Of a stretch of 21,029 nt of DNA, positions 1 through 7,096 are shown one piece after another (position 1 is the first letter of the stretch; every line of letters starts with the position of its first letter). The stretch is from the IMG/VR virus record IMGVR_UViG_3300017772_000173, positions 1 through 21,029 of that record, one strand, 5' to 3'. The notes under the pieces are model-generated. The model searched no databases. It worked only from the letters and a program-made list of their open reading frames with translations, and had not been told where the DNA came from. A program made the translations under genes and the position numbers. Source of the stretch: a virus.

Positions 1-938
1 CTAACTATGGTGTGGGCTACGAATGGGACAATCTTCCTACGGGGGTGACTACTGTAGAAGGTAACATAAGGAAGATCATAGGAGGAAGTGACCTTCCCGT
101 GGGCACATACACTCCTACTATGAGAGCCGTTAACTACAATGGTCAAGACTCAGAGACACTGACAATCACGGTAGCTTCTACTCCCTACAGCAACACACGT
201 AGCGTAGTTTTTAATAACAATGAGTACGTAGATGCTACGGCCAACACTTCCCACCCTCTGTACCGAGCAGCTAATGGGTCAGGCTCAGGTGACGCATGGA
301 CTCTTATGCTTTGGGTAAAGCCCGGATCTAGTAACAATCAAAACCAGACCTTGTTTTACTTTGGGGGAGATACTACCTCAGAGGCGGGTGTTGCCCTTCA
401 CTACAAAGGAAATTCTGATGGTATCAAACTGACCTACGGTAGTTCCTTTAACTATCTACAACTAATCACCCCTACTAATTCTCTTACTGTAGGGAACTGG
501 CACCAGATTGTGGTAACCTATGATGGAGGAACTACTGGAGTTGCTTCAAATGCTATCAGTAATTACTATGGTAGGTTCCAAATATGGATTGATGGAGTAC
601 CCCAGAGTACTACTAACAGCCATGCCAACTACGGGAATAGCTCAAGCGTCCCTGCGAATCTTTTTAGAATTGGTAGAGAGCGTACGGGACAATACCTTAG
701 GAATGATACTAGGATTGACGAAGTAGCTATATGGTCCTCAGACGAGACAACCAACGTGGCTTCTATCTATAACTCAGGAACTACTCATGACTTGACAGCT
801 TTAGGTAGCTCTCCTGCTCATTATTGGAGAATGGGGGATGGGGATACGTACCCTACGCTTCAGGACAACGTTGGCTCCTTAGACCTAACTATGAATAACA
901 TGTCGTCTAATGATATTTCTAATGATGTACCCTCGTAA
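1..938 (+). CDS. Tail fibre / structural protein, C-terminal part (5' end outside window)
   Basis: The frame is open to the left edge, through AAC TAT GGT before the GTG at 12, so this is the 3' part of a longer gene. The first ~50 residues look like the end of an Ig-like or cadherin-like beta domain (PVGTYTPTMRAVNYNG followed by ETLTITV). From about residue 63 to 300 there is a concanavalin A/LamG-type beta-sandwich: a WTLMLWVKPG strand, GNWHQIVVTYDG, a strand ending WIDGVPQ, and RIDEVAIWS near the end. In phages such C-terminal lectin-like domains sit on fibres or decoration proteins and bind host surface glycans. The protein is rich in Asn, Ser, Thr and Tyr, as adhesins often are. It lies just upstream of the holin candidate on the same strand. 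The domain call is by pattern; exact virion location is inference. Confidence 0.72.
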   Translation, partial: NYGVGYEWDNLPTGVTTVEGNIRKIIGGSDLPVGTYTPTMRAVNYNGQDSETLTITVASTPYSNTRSVVFNNNEYVDATANTSHPLYRAANGSGSGDAWTLMLWVKPGSSNNQNQTLFYFGGDTTSEAGVALHYKGNSDGIKLTYGSSFNYLQLITPTNSLTVGNWHQIVVTYDGGTTGVASNAISNYYGRFQIWIDGVPQSTTNSHANYGNSSSVPANLFRIGRERTGQYLRNDTRIDEVAIWSSDETTNVASIYNSGTTHDLTALGSSPAHYWRMGDGDTYPTLQDNVGSLDLTMNNMSSNDISNDVPS

Positions 939-953
939 TCAAGGAGACATAGT

Positions 954-1277
954 ATGTTAAGTGCAATCTTAGGGCCACTAGGGTCCATAGTGGGGTCTTG
1001 GGTGACCTCAAGGAACAAGGTTAGCGAGGCAAAAGCAGAAGCCAAGGTAGCTAGGTTACAGAATGGTATTCCGGGTTACTCTGACGAAGTTCTTGTTTTT
1101 ATATGGTCAGCGCCATTTGTCATGAGTTTCATACCTTCTTTGCAACCCTACGCTACACAGGGCTTCCAAATCTTAGATACCCTGCCCGAGTGGTACATGG
1201 GAGGGTTCCTAAGCATTACTATGTCTGTCTTTGGTATTGACAAGCTTCTTATGTACAAGGGGACTAAGCGACCTTAA
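954..1277 (+). CDS. Putative holin (3TM/GTA-type holin family)
   Basis: A 107-residue protein with an N-terminal hydrophobic or amphipathic stretch (residues 2-16, ILGPLGSIVGSW), a charged linker rich in Lys, Ala and Glu (20-34), a hydrophobic segment at about 46-63 and a second at about 82-101, then a basic tail. This order, including the PEWYMGG motif before the last hydrophobic segment, matches my memory of the small GTA/3TM-type holins of marine podoviruses. Such proteins open the inner membrane for lysis. An AAGGAG site lies seven bases before the ATG. The gene follows the fibre gene by 15 bases. Its last 14 bases overlap the 3' end of the minus-strand GIY-YIG gene. No endolysin is visible in the window. 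Confidence 0.6.
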   Translation: MLSAILGPLGSIVGSWVTSRNKVSEAKAEAKVARLQNGIPGYSDEVLVFIWSAPFVMSFIPSLQPYATQGFQILDTLPEWYMGGFLSITMSVFGIDKLLMYKGTKRP

Positions 1278-1713
1278 GCTCCTTCTCAAGGACAGCCTCA
1301 GCTAACTCAGGCGTAATCTTAAACCATTCCCCTCTACGATCAAACTTAGCCCCTAGGATACTGTGGGCCTTGTGTTCACTTAGTGAGGAATCCTCAGTAG
1401 GTAGGAACCAATGTAACTCATAGTCCCTGAAGGGGCTCGACGTCTGATAGGATCTAAGTCTATCAGAGGCATCATAGGCTCTGCCTACTTTGACCCATCC
1501 GGGGAACGCAGGATTACTAATGATGTACACTTGGCCCGACTTAGTTTGAAAGAGACCCTTGGCCTCCTCAGACAACCTACGGGCCTTGAGTGTACGCATA
1601 CGCTCCTTAGCTAATTTACGATCGCACTCAGAGCAGTAGACTCCATGGGCACCCTTAGCACCCACGGTCTGTACTGGCTCACCGCATCCTTTGGTTTTAC
1701 AGATAGTTCTCAT
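1264..1713 (-). CDS. Zinc-finger plus GIY-YIG (T5orf172/MUG113-like) protein
   Basis: A 149-residue protein. Residues 1-30 hold four cysteines (C5, C10, C27, C30) that could bind zinc. Residues 61-140 fit a T5orf172/MUG113-type GIY-YIG domain: VYIISN for the first strand, WVKVGRA for the second, R85 in the helix, E113 in SEHKAH as the metal-binding glutamate, and a closing GEWF at 128-131. GIY-YIG domains cut DNA; many phage members are stand-alone and of unknown target. An AGGAG site stands five bases before the ATG. It is the last gene of the leftward block and converges on the holin gene with a 14-base overlap. It could be a homing-type nuclease or a DNA-processing enzyme; I see no flanking intron or intein. 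Confidence 0.7.
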   Translation of the reverse strand: MRTICKTKGCGEPVQTVGAKGAHGVYCSECDRKLAKERMRTLKARRLSEEAKGLFQTKSGQVYIISNPAFPGWVKVGRAYDASDRLRSYQTSSPFRDYELHWFLPTEDSSLSEHKAHSILGAKFDRRGEWFKITPELAEAVLEKELKVA

Positions 1714-1725
1714 AGTCTCTCCTAG

Positions 1726-1998
1726 TTATAGACCCTCGAATACATTCATATGTTTAGTGTGAGCAGGGTAGTAGTCCTCATACTTACCTCCGTATTCACC
1801 TTCACCATCCCAACCTACTAGCACCAGATCAAAGTCTTCACCGTACCATTCTTCAGGCGGCGCTTCAGCGGTTATGTTGTTTTTAACTACGAAGTTATGG
1901 CATTCCTCCATAGTGCCTTTAAACAAGGTATTATAAGGAAACGAAGCTGATACTCCGTCACCACAGTATCTATGCTCACATTCGTATACTGCATACAT
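1726..1998 (-). CDS. Hypothetical acidic protein
   Basis: A 90-residue protein I do not recognise. It is strongly acidic and rich in Tyr, Gly and Glu (EAPPEEWYGEDFDLVLVGWDGEGEY), with three Cys near the N-terminus (C7, C12, C33) and no membrane segment. An AAGGAG site lies nine bases before the ATG. The gene contains no CTTAG or CTAAG, a word common in most neighbouring genes, so it may be a more recent arrival. Its place between the reductase cluster and the end of the leftward block gives no functional clue. Confidence 0.6.
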   Translation of the reverse strand: MYAVYECEHRYCGDGVSASFPYNTLFKGTMEECHNFVVKNNITAEAPPEEWYGEDFDLVLVGWDGEGEYGGKYEDYYPAHTKHMNVFEGL

Positions 1999-2011
1999 AA
2001 GTTAGTTCTCC

Positions 2012-2212
2012 TTAGTTTATCTCATGAGGGTCTTTATGGTACGCTATTAGCATATCACGAGCTTTCTCAAAGTCAACCCTTGCCTCTTCCTCAGTATCAT
2101 AGTAAGCATAGAAGCAGTGGCCTGAGACTGCGGTGACGTTTATCTGGTTCCCGAGCAACTGGAGGCCGTAGATCTTTTCTGGATGTACTAGGGTATTCTT
2201 AAGGTCTATCAT
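2012..2212 (-). CDS. Hypothetical protein overlapping the ribonucleotide reductase stop
   Basis: A 66-residue protein of unknown function, with a predicted mixed alpha/beta fold (ALIYGLQLLG-type strands and a charged helix TEEEARVDFEKARDMLIAYH near the C-terminus). Its ATG overlaps the TGA of the upstream reductase gene as ATGA, so translation is probably coupled to the reductase. The sequence resembles short phage proteins with a strand-strand-helix pattern, but I cannot name a family. Confidence 0.6.
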   Translation of the reverse strand: MIDLKNTLVHPEKIYGLQLLGNQINVTAVSGHCFYAYYDTEEEARVDFEKARDMLIAYHKDPHEIN

Positions 2213-4101
2213 ATCTCACACACCCCCGAAACACAGGCTAAGTTCTGGACACCCTCAGTTACGTCAGTCTCCTCCTTGACTTCCCAAGATACTTCCTTAG
2301 GCATTGCCTTAAGTAGCTCTTTGTAAGTCTCAGAGTCCACAGGCTCATAAGGTGCCTGAGCGTACACGTGGCCGTCATAGGGTAGGAAAGATACCCCGGA
2401 CACTTCGTCAAAGTTATTGTACAGCCACTGACCAGCCTCTAGGAAGTCTTCGTCCCTGTAGTAACAGGTCATGGAAGGCTTATGCTCACACCAATGTTCT
2501 TGGTACACTTTCCATAACTCAAGCTGTTCTAGGGCCCCGAGGGAGGCTGCTGTAGGCCCCTTTGGACTCTTTATAGGGAAACTAAAGATAGCTGCGGAAC
2601 CCATCTGAGCAGGCTCGTAAGGCACCTTAGCGTCCTTCATTATCTGTGCCATGGGGTCTTTCTCGTCACAACGGACTCTGCGGATATAGTGCTCACTGTA
2701 GCGGGGGTGGATACCTGAGGCTGCGTTAACAAGCTGAGACACAGTACCACTGGGTTTGACACAAGTGATGGCAACACTTTGACTAACTCCAAGTTTACTT
2801 GCCCACTTCTTGTTGACACTAATCGCCACGGTCCTAAGCTCGTCCAACCATCGGCCAAGTTCCTTGCTTCCTTTGTCTCCACGGAGGACAGGGTGATCCA
2901 TGATACCCGTGATTGAAACTCCAAGCAATGCCTCCTCTTCAGTGTTTTTCTTCCATACATTCCTCAGGTATCTGAAGTCGGTAAGGGTGCTTTGGAGAGT
3001 TCCAAGGATAGCCGCAACCTCGCACTTTCGCTTGAGATTGTCCAGTGCATCTCCCGGTCTTGCAACAATTTCTGATAGGTTACAGAACTGGTTGGGCCTG
3101 AGGATGATTTCACTGCAAGGATTTGTTCCAAAATCTTGTTCATGGTCCCGTCTGCCGTTTCTTGCAGCGACTTTCTGAGACGCAACACGGCTAAAGAAGC
3201 CTCGTTCTCCTGCTCTTGATTCATACATTGTTCTCCATTCGTTAAGGAATGCCTCAAAGTCAGGCTTCTCTGTGTAACATGCGCTATTGTTAGCTAAGGC
3301 TCTGTAGGGAGCTTGGTCTTCTCGGTACCACTCACCTGTCTTAGCCCTACGCATTCTGTCGTCAGTAAGGTTACTAAGGGAGATAAGGGCACTACGTCTA
3401 ACTCCGCCCACTACGACAATCTCAGCAATCTTACAGCATATGTCATGGGCTTCGAGGGAACTCAGTTTCCTACCCTTAGCGTCTTGGAACGTACGGCATA
3501 GGAACTTGAATAAGTCAACCAAGGGCTCAGGCCCTGAGGCCCTGCCTCCAAAGGTCTTCAAAGGAGCACCTGAGGGGCGTACTTTAGATACATCAAAGTC
3601 AGGTACTTGCCCTGAGTACAGTAAGCTAATGACTTCTCTGATGGCCTTGGCCCAGCCAATCTTAGAGTCCACTACATGCACTGTTGTCTCAGTCTTAAAG
3701 AAGTCCTCAGCAACCTCAGGGAGCTTCTGTATGTACTGACGTTCCACTGAGTAACCTACGCCCGTACCGCACATTAGAATGTACAGTAGTTCGTCAAAGG
3801 CCCTAGGGTGATCAATGGGTAGGTAGCTACAGTTAAACCCGGCTACGTTGTCCCTGTCCAATGCTTCCCCTGCCGTCATGAGACAACGCATGGAAGGCAT
3901 TACGTCCATGTTTAGTATGCTTTCACGTACCTCAGTGGCCTCTTGTTTACCTAGGGAGTTACCCCAATAGTTGACATAGCGGTCTACGGTCTCAGGCCAA
4001 GACTCCCGACGTTGTTCCTCGGGTAAGTACCTAGCGTACCTAGTCTTATGTATGAATTCTTGGTAAAGGCTCATTGTGTTCTGTGTGTCTGTCTTTGTCA
4101 A
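2209..4101 (-). CDS. nrdJ: Adenosylcobalamin-dependent (class II) ribonucleoside-triphosphate reductase
   Basis: Converts ribonucleotides to deoxyribonucleotides using a thiyl radical generated from adenosylcobalamin, so it needs no oxygen and no second subunit. Numbered from the in-frame ATG at 4125, the first redox cysteine is in FNCSY (C99), the active-site loop is NPCSEI (335-340, with C337 and E339), the partner cysteine is in QFCNLSE (C348), and a KPSGT turn lies at 457-461. The C-terminus ends in the shuttle pair CVSGVC (C631, C636). This matches the monomeric Lactobacillus leichmannii type, which is longer (739 residues). I place the start at TTG 4101 because AGGAGG precedes it by six bases; the ATG at 4125 would put translation inside the upstream gene, and ATG 4071 has no comparable site. 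Marine podoviruses often carry class II reductases with ThyX, as here. Confidence 0.93.
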   Translation of the reverse strand: MTKTDTQNTMSLYQEFIHKTRYARYLPEEQRRESWPETVDRYVNYWGNSLGKQEATEVRESILNMDVMPSMRCLMTAGEALDRDNVAGFNCSYLPIDHPRAFDELLYILMCGTGVGYSVERQYIQKLPEVAEDFFKTETTVHVVDSKIGWAKAIREVISLLYSGQVPDFDVSKVRPSGAPLKTFGGRASGPEPLVDLFKFLCRTFQDAKGRKLSSLEAHDICCKIAEIVVVGGVRRSALISLSNLTDDRMRRAKTGEWYREDQAPYRALANNSACYTEKPDFEAFLNEWRTMYESRAGERGFFSRVASQKVAARNGRRDHEQDFGTNPCSEIILRPNQFCNLSEIVARPGDALDNLKRKCEVAAILGTLQSTLTDFRYLRNVWKKNTEEEALLGVSITGIMDHPVLRGDKGSKELGRWLDELRTVAISVNKKWASKLGVSQSVAITCVKPSGTVSQLVNAASGIHPRYSEHYIRRVRCDEKDPMAQIMKDAKVPYEPAQMGSAAIFSFPIKSPKGPTAASLGALEQLELWKVYQEHWCEHKPSMTCYYRDEDFLEAGQWLYNNFDEVSGVSFLPYDGHVYAQAPYEPVDSETYKELLKAMPKEVSWEVKEETDVTEGVQNLACVSGVCEI

Positions 4102-4113
4102 CTTAGTCCTCCT
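4099..4113 (-). promoter_or_regulatory. Ribosome-binding site selecting a TTG start for the reductase
   Basis: On the minus strand AGGAGG (4108-4113) is followed by ACTAAG and then TTG at 4101-4099. The spacing is six bases, and the TAA of the upstream gene lies within the spacer. The same GGAG...ACTAAGTTG arrangement precedes the DNA polymerase gene. Confidence 0.7.
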
Positions 4114-4384
4114 CATCCATAGCACCGTAGTACATCCAAGGTGCTAATACCATCTGTTGTGCCATTGAGAACGCGAAGTGTGCGTCTGCTTGGCTGTCGT
4201 AGTTAGTTAGTACAAAAGTCTCCGTAGGGGACTCAATCAACATAGCAAACTCTGTAGGCGTTCTGTCAGGGTCAGTAGATAACTCATCCTCAACCATGTC
4301 AATGATTGACTGGAGTGACTCAACTAAGGTCTGTTTCTTAGGCCCTTCGTTCTGAGGGAATGTTAGTACCTTTGGTCTATCCAT
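4103..4384 (-). CDS. Hypothetical protein upstream of the reductase
   Basis: A 93-residue acidic protein of unknown function. The centre (TEFAMLIESPTETFVLTNYDSQADAHFAFSMAQQMV, read in parts) suggests strand-strand-helix, and the C-terminus is acidic (MDEED). The codons for this tail, GATGAGGAGGAC, also form the ribosome-binding site of the reductase gene, so the two genes share sequence and are probably translated together. A GAGGAG site lies seven bases before its own ATG, inside the end of the DUF3310-type gene, which it overlaps by eight bases. Confidence 0.65.
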   Translation of the reverse strand: MDRPKVLTFPQNEGPKKQTLVESLQSIIDMVEDELSTDPDRTPTEFAMLIESPTETFVLTNYDSQADAHFAFSMAQQMVLAPWMYYGAMDEED

Positions 4385-4745
4385 GCTTAAGCTCCTCGAT
4401 AAGTTTCTTTAGGTACCACTCAGACTTCTCTAAGTCCTGCACGCCCCCTTTGTACCTAAACCTGTGTGCGTACTTCTTGACATTACCTTCTAAGTAACCT
4501 CGGAACCCTTCGGGGCTTAGGTTATCCTTAAGGTAGTCTATGCACTCTATGTCACCTTGGTTGTAGTGGGGTGGTCGGTTTACTAGGTCGGCCGAGTTGG
4601 GGGTGACTATGCGTCTGTAATCCTGAGACCCCTCATAACCCGGGGCTCCTTTAACCCAAAGGGCCTCACTGGGCTTTGTACTTACTGGCTGATTAGACCC
4701 TACGTAGGCGCCAAGCGAATCGTACTCTTCCTGAGTCCCCGGCAT
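4377..4745 (-). CDS. DUF3310-type protein (often annotated nucleotide kinase-like)
   Basis: A 122-residue protein whose residues ~53-120 fit DUF3310: a VNRPPHYNQGDIECIDYL start, a middle with YLEGNVKKYAHRFRYKGG, and a closing DLEKSEWYLKKLIEEL. This domain is very common in phages and is often labelled nucleotide kinase, without firm biochemical proof. Residues 1-50 are low in secondary structure and rich in Gly, Ser and Pro. A GAGGAG site lies seven bases before the ATG, within the 3' end of the next upstream gene. The position next to the reductase is consistent with a role in nucleotide metabolism, but that is inference. Confidence 0.8.
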   Translation of the reverse strand: MPGTQEEYDSLGAYVGSNQPVSTKPSEALWVKGAPGYEGSQDYRRIVTPNSADLVNRPPHYNQGDIECIDYLKDNLSPEGFRGYLEGNVKKYAHRFRYKGGVQDLEKSEWYLKKLIEELKHG

Positions 4746-4746
4746 C

Positions 4747-4953
4747 TTAAGACTCCTCAGTGTCTAAGTCCAGATCAAGCTGCTCAGAGCCCTCTGCTTC
4801 ACTGATAGCACCTAGGATATTCTCAAGCTCACCTAGGGTAGCTAGGAGTGCCTGAGCCTCCTGAGCATTCTGTGTAGGTACTCGTTGTAAGAATACAAAG
4901 ATGTTCTGTGCAAACTCAGTGCGTAGTTCAATTGTTTTATTACTCATAGTCAT
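4747..4953 (-). CDS. Hypothetical small acidic helical protein
   Basis: A 68-residue protein, predicted mostly helical (FAQNIFVFLQRVP, then AQEAQALLATLGELENILGAISE) with an acidic tail (LDLDLDTEES). No family recognised. Two starts are possible, ATG 4953 and ATG 4947; a GAGGAG site lies four bases before the first and ten before the second, so the second is also reasonable. It overlaps the 3' end of the small gene at 4940-5107 by 14 bases. Confidence 0.55.
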   Translation of the reverse strand: MTMSNKTIELRTEFAQNIFVFLQRVPTQNAQEAQALLATLGELENILGAISEAEGSEQLDLDLDTEES

Positions 4954-5107
4954 TATTCTCCTCGGTGAACTTATGTAGGTTCAGTATTAGTTTGTCTTCA
5001 AAGCGGTCTAAGAGTTCTTCTATGTCAATCTCTAGTGCCTCTAGGACTAGATCAGGATCGTACTCTTGTTTAATCTTTTCAATTACTTCTTCTAGGATCA
5101 TTGACAT
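4940..5107 (-). CDS. Small acidic protein (55 aa), overlaps both neighbours
   Basis: An open frame of 55 codons filling what otherwise would be a 125-base gap. The product begins MSMILEEVIEKIKQEYDPD and continues LVLEALEIDIEELLDRFEDKL, ending NNDYE. It is acidic and amphipathic, probably a helical hairpin. The start (ATG 5107, or ATG 5101 two codons later) lies inside the end of the endonuclease I gene, with a GAGGAG sequence ten bases upstream. It ends inside the start of the next gene. Overlap on both sides, acidic codon pattern and strand agree with a real gene. Function unknown. Confidence 0.6.
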   Translation of the reverse strand: MSMILEEVIEKIKQEYDPDLVLEALEIDIEELLDRFEDKLILNLHKFTEENNDYE

Positions 5108-5492
5108 ACTCTAGCAACTCCTCTACCTCCTCAAGTGTGAAATAAGCAAAGCCTTCCTTTTTGCACCACTGGCCCATGGTCATCTTTGCTCCCTTACGGA
5201 TCTTCTTGTTAGGGTCACTAAGTACAAAGATCAACTCCTCGCCTGTCTCGGCTAAGGTGTCTCTGATAGCTTTGTACTTCTGTGTATCCCCTTCACGGAA
5301 GAACCCTTTACACTCTATTATACGCTCATTCACAACGAAGTCAACTAAATACGTTCTATGCGTTGTGTAGGGTATCTTAAGTGACTCGTACTCATATGAA
5401 CCTCGGGGCAGTGCCTCAGCAAACTTAGCCTCTAAGCCACTACGGTAACGACCGTAGGACTTAGAACGTGGCTTCTTAGTCTTTGCTTTCAT
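5079..5492 (-). CDS. T7 endonuclease I-like Holliday-junction nuclease
   Basis: A 137-residue protein of the PD-(D/E)XK class that matches phage T7 gp3 along its length. The catalytic set is E21 in SGLEAKF, D51 in LVDFVV, and E60/K62 in IIECKG. The C-terminal part KIRKGAKMTMGQWCKKEGF mirrors the T7 segment that follows the last core strand. T7 endonuclease I works as a dimer, resolves four-way junctions and helps break down host DNA. The N-terminus is strongly basic (MKAKTKKPRSKSYGRYR). The ATG overlaps the stop of the upstream gene as ATGA. Position within the replication block agrees with this role. Confidence 0.9.
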   Translation of the reverse strand: MKAKTKKPRSKSYGRYRSGLEAKFAEALPRGSYEYESLKIPYTTHRTYLVDFVVNERIIECKGFFREGDTQKYKAIRDTLAETGEELIFVLSDPNKKIRKGAKMTMGQWCKKEGFAYFTLEEVEELLEYVNDPRRSN

Positions 5493-5695
5493 ACTTCGTC
5501 CTCCTCAGCAATTCTGTAATCAATGTCACTTTCCCACAAGGGGACCTCAGTCCTAACCCAGACACCTGTGTCCCATTCGTACCATTCCACAGGCCTGTCA
5601 TGCTTGAGGTAGGCCTCCATGACTGCGTGGTGCTTCCTGTACCTAGTCAGGAGGTCCTGTGTAAAACGCTTAGTGTCTCTGTTACTACAGTTCAT
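5489..5695 (-). CDS. Hypothetical protein between nuclease genes
   Basis: A 68-residue protein without a recognised family. The N-terminal half is basic and helical (RDTKRFTQDLLTRYRKHHAVMEAYL); the C-terminal half is rich in Trp and acidic residues (EWYEWDTGVWVRTE, ending AEEDEV). It overlaps the Fe-S nuclease gene upstream by 11 bases and the endonuclease I gene downstream by an ATGA, so it is sandwiched and probably co-translated with two nucleases. Confidence 0.65.
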   Translation of the reverse strand: MNCSNRDTKRFTQDLLTRYRKHHAVMEAYLKHDRPVEWYEWDTGVWVRTEVPLWESDIDYRIAEEDEV

Positions 5696-6572
5696 CGTCA
5701 GTAATCTCCGTAACTCTCGGAACCTTTACCACAGTAGTCAAGTACTTTGTCCCGTGTGCGTAGGAGAAAGACCTGAGCCCTTCGTAGCATTGGAACTTGT
5801 GTGGGCAGAAGGTACAGGCTGCTGAGAGTGCGTAGTTGCCTCCCGACCCATCGGGAATAGGCTCCTCGCACACCGCTAACGGACGAGTACTGAGCCCTAC
5901 TAGCTTTTTTATGTGTTTAACCCTGTCTTCAATGTTGTAAGACACTGCCTCATGGTACGGAGCACCCTCAAGTGTCTCATCGTACTCTAAGTAAACAATG
6001 TCTCCATTGACTTTGTTAAACGCAAGCCAACCGTACTTAGTCTCACCTTCGGCAAAAGCATAGGCCTTGTTCTGACCTACGTACCCGAAGGGGTCGTCCT
6101 TGTACAGAGTACCCTTCTCAAACTTACGGAAACCATGGGGACTAGCTGACTTAACGTCAACAATAACACCATTGATCTTACAGTCCATGTGCCCTGAGAC
6201 CCCGGCTACTTTGACTTTCTTCTGCTCATCCGTGACTTCATTGCCACTGAGTTTAACTAAGGCTAACATCATTTCCTCAGTCAGGTGACCATAGAGAAAC
6301 TTAGTGTAGTCAGCGGCTGTGAATGACTGCTCAGAAGCATCAGGGTTATGGTAGTCCATCCATAGCTTACGGTCGTCATAGCCTACCCGTGATAGTCTTA
6401 GCTTCCTATTGTCTCTCTTAGTCTTAGTCATTGCTTCGTCCATGATACTACGACAGTTAGAGGCAAAGGTATCTAGGATCTCTTCACGTTGTTTCTTGGT
6501 TACGCCCAAGTCCTTAGTTACTAGCATTCGTTGTATCTCTGCAACCAGAGAGGCATTAGAGTTAGTTGGCAT
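5685..6572 (-). CDS. Cas4/RecB-like PD-(D/E)XK nuclease with Fe-S cysteines
   Basis: A 295-residue nuclease-like protein. The PD-(D/E)XK core reads: E99/E100 in YGHLTEEMM, D130 in VSGHMDC, D139 and K141 in IVDVKSA, then Q167 and Y171 in GQNKAYAF, the QxxxY motif of RecB/Cas4-type enzymes. Four cysteines (C235 in VCEEP, C253, C256 and C262 in ACTFCPHKFQC) are placed like the Fe-S ligands of Cas4 and AddB. Such enzymes degrade or trim DNA ends; in a lytic phage the likely roles are host-DNA breakdown or recombination with the nearby SSB and endonuclease I. No CRISPR array or cas1/cas2 is present, so a CRISPR role is unlikely. The start has a GGGAG site seven bases upstream. Confidence 0.85.
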   Translation of the reverse strand: MPTNSNASLVAEIQRMLVTKDLGVTKKQREEILDTFASNCRSIMDEAMTKTKRDNRKLRLSRVGYDDRKLWMDYHNPDASEQSFTAADYTKFLYGHLTEEMMLALVKLSGNEVTDEQKKVKVAGVSGHMDCKINGVIVDVKSASPHGFRKFEKGTLYKDDPFGYVGQNKAYAFAEGETKYGWLAFNKVNGDIVYLEYDETLEGAPYHEAVSYNIEDRVKHIKKLVGLSTRPLAVCEEPIPDGSGGNYALSAACTFCPHKFQCYEGLRSFSYAHGTKYLTTVVKVPRVTEITDDEL

Positions 6573-6573
6573 G

Positions 6574-6744
6574 CTAGTCTCCCTTGACCTCAGTCACTGA
6601 GAATACCTGCTCCCTTGGGAACTTCATTTTAGTACCGTCTTGGAAAACAATAAGTAATTCATTATCCCCTAGATTGTATTCAGAGACACCTGAGTACTCA
6701 GTGCCTACGCCGCCTTGTTTTCCTGTTCTAACCCATAGTTTCAT
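6574..6744 (-). CDS. Hypothetical small beta-rich protein
   Basis: A protein of 56 residues from MKLWVRTGKQGG to EVKGD, probably a small beta barrel (LWVRTGK, GVSEYNLGDNELLIVFQDG, KMKFPREQVFSV). I chose ATG 6744 because GGAGGA lies six bases upstream; an in-frame ATG at 6780 would add 12 residues but has only a weak site. It ends one base before the Fe-S nuclease gene. Few CTTAG words occur in it and the next gene, unlike their flanks. Function unknown. Confidence 0.6.
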   Translation of the reverse strand: MKLWVRTGKQGGVGTEYSGVSEYNLGDNELLIVFQDGTKMKFPREQVFSVTEVKGD

Positions 6745-6781
6745 GTTTGCTCCTCCGTCAACGTTCTTAATATATGCCATG

Positions 6782-7084
6782 TTACTTACCCGCCCCTTGT
6801 TTTACACCGCCTTTATAGCTTACATCGACCTCGCCCCATACGCCTGAGTTCCACTCCATAAAAGAACCATCGTCATTGAAACTAAAGCTCATCCAAGGGA
6901 AAGGCCCCCAATCGGATACCTTATCGTCTTGGTAGTTAGGCCCAATACAAACTTCGTATCCTTCACCATCGGCTTCAGAACCATTACTTAGCCACTCTCC
7001 CTGCTCATATATAGTATGTGGGCCGAACTCAGCTTTTATGTCAGTTCTCTTAAGGAACCCTAGGAATATCTCATAGTCTGTCAT
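6782..7084 (-). CDS. Hypothetical acidic protein downstream of DNA polymerase
   Basis: A 100-residue acidic protein, rich in Trp, Gly and Asp (DWGPFPWMSFSFNDDGSFMEW). No family recognised and no membrane segment. The ATG has AAGGAG eight bases upstream. The gene follows the polymerase gene by 12 bases, so it is in the same transcript. Its composition (one CTTAG in 300 bases) resembles that of other small accessory genes in the window, such as the one at 1726-1998. Confidence 0.6.
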   Translation of the reverse strand: MTDYEIFLGFLKRTDIKAEFGPHTIYEQGEWLSNGSEADGEGYEVCIGPNYQDDKVSDWGPFPWMSFSFNDDGSFMEWNSGVWGEVDVSYKGGVKQGAGK

Positions 7085-7096
7085 GCTCTGTTCTCC

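Noticed and set aside
2640-3257. Two shifted minus-strand frames of 106 and 97 codons inside the reductase gene, which could suggest a frameshift.
   Set aside because: The main frame is continuous across this part and retains all reductase motifs, so there is no frameshift; the shifted frames are shadows.
5685-6572. Cas4 of a phage-borne CRISPR system.
   Set aside because: The motifs fit Cas4-like nucleases in general, but there is no array, cas1 or cas2; stand-alone phage exonucleases of this type are common.
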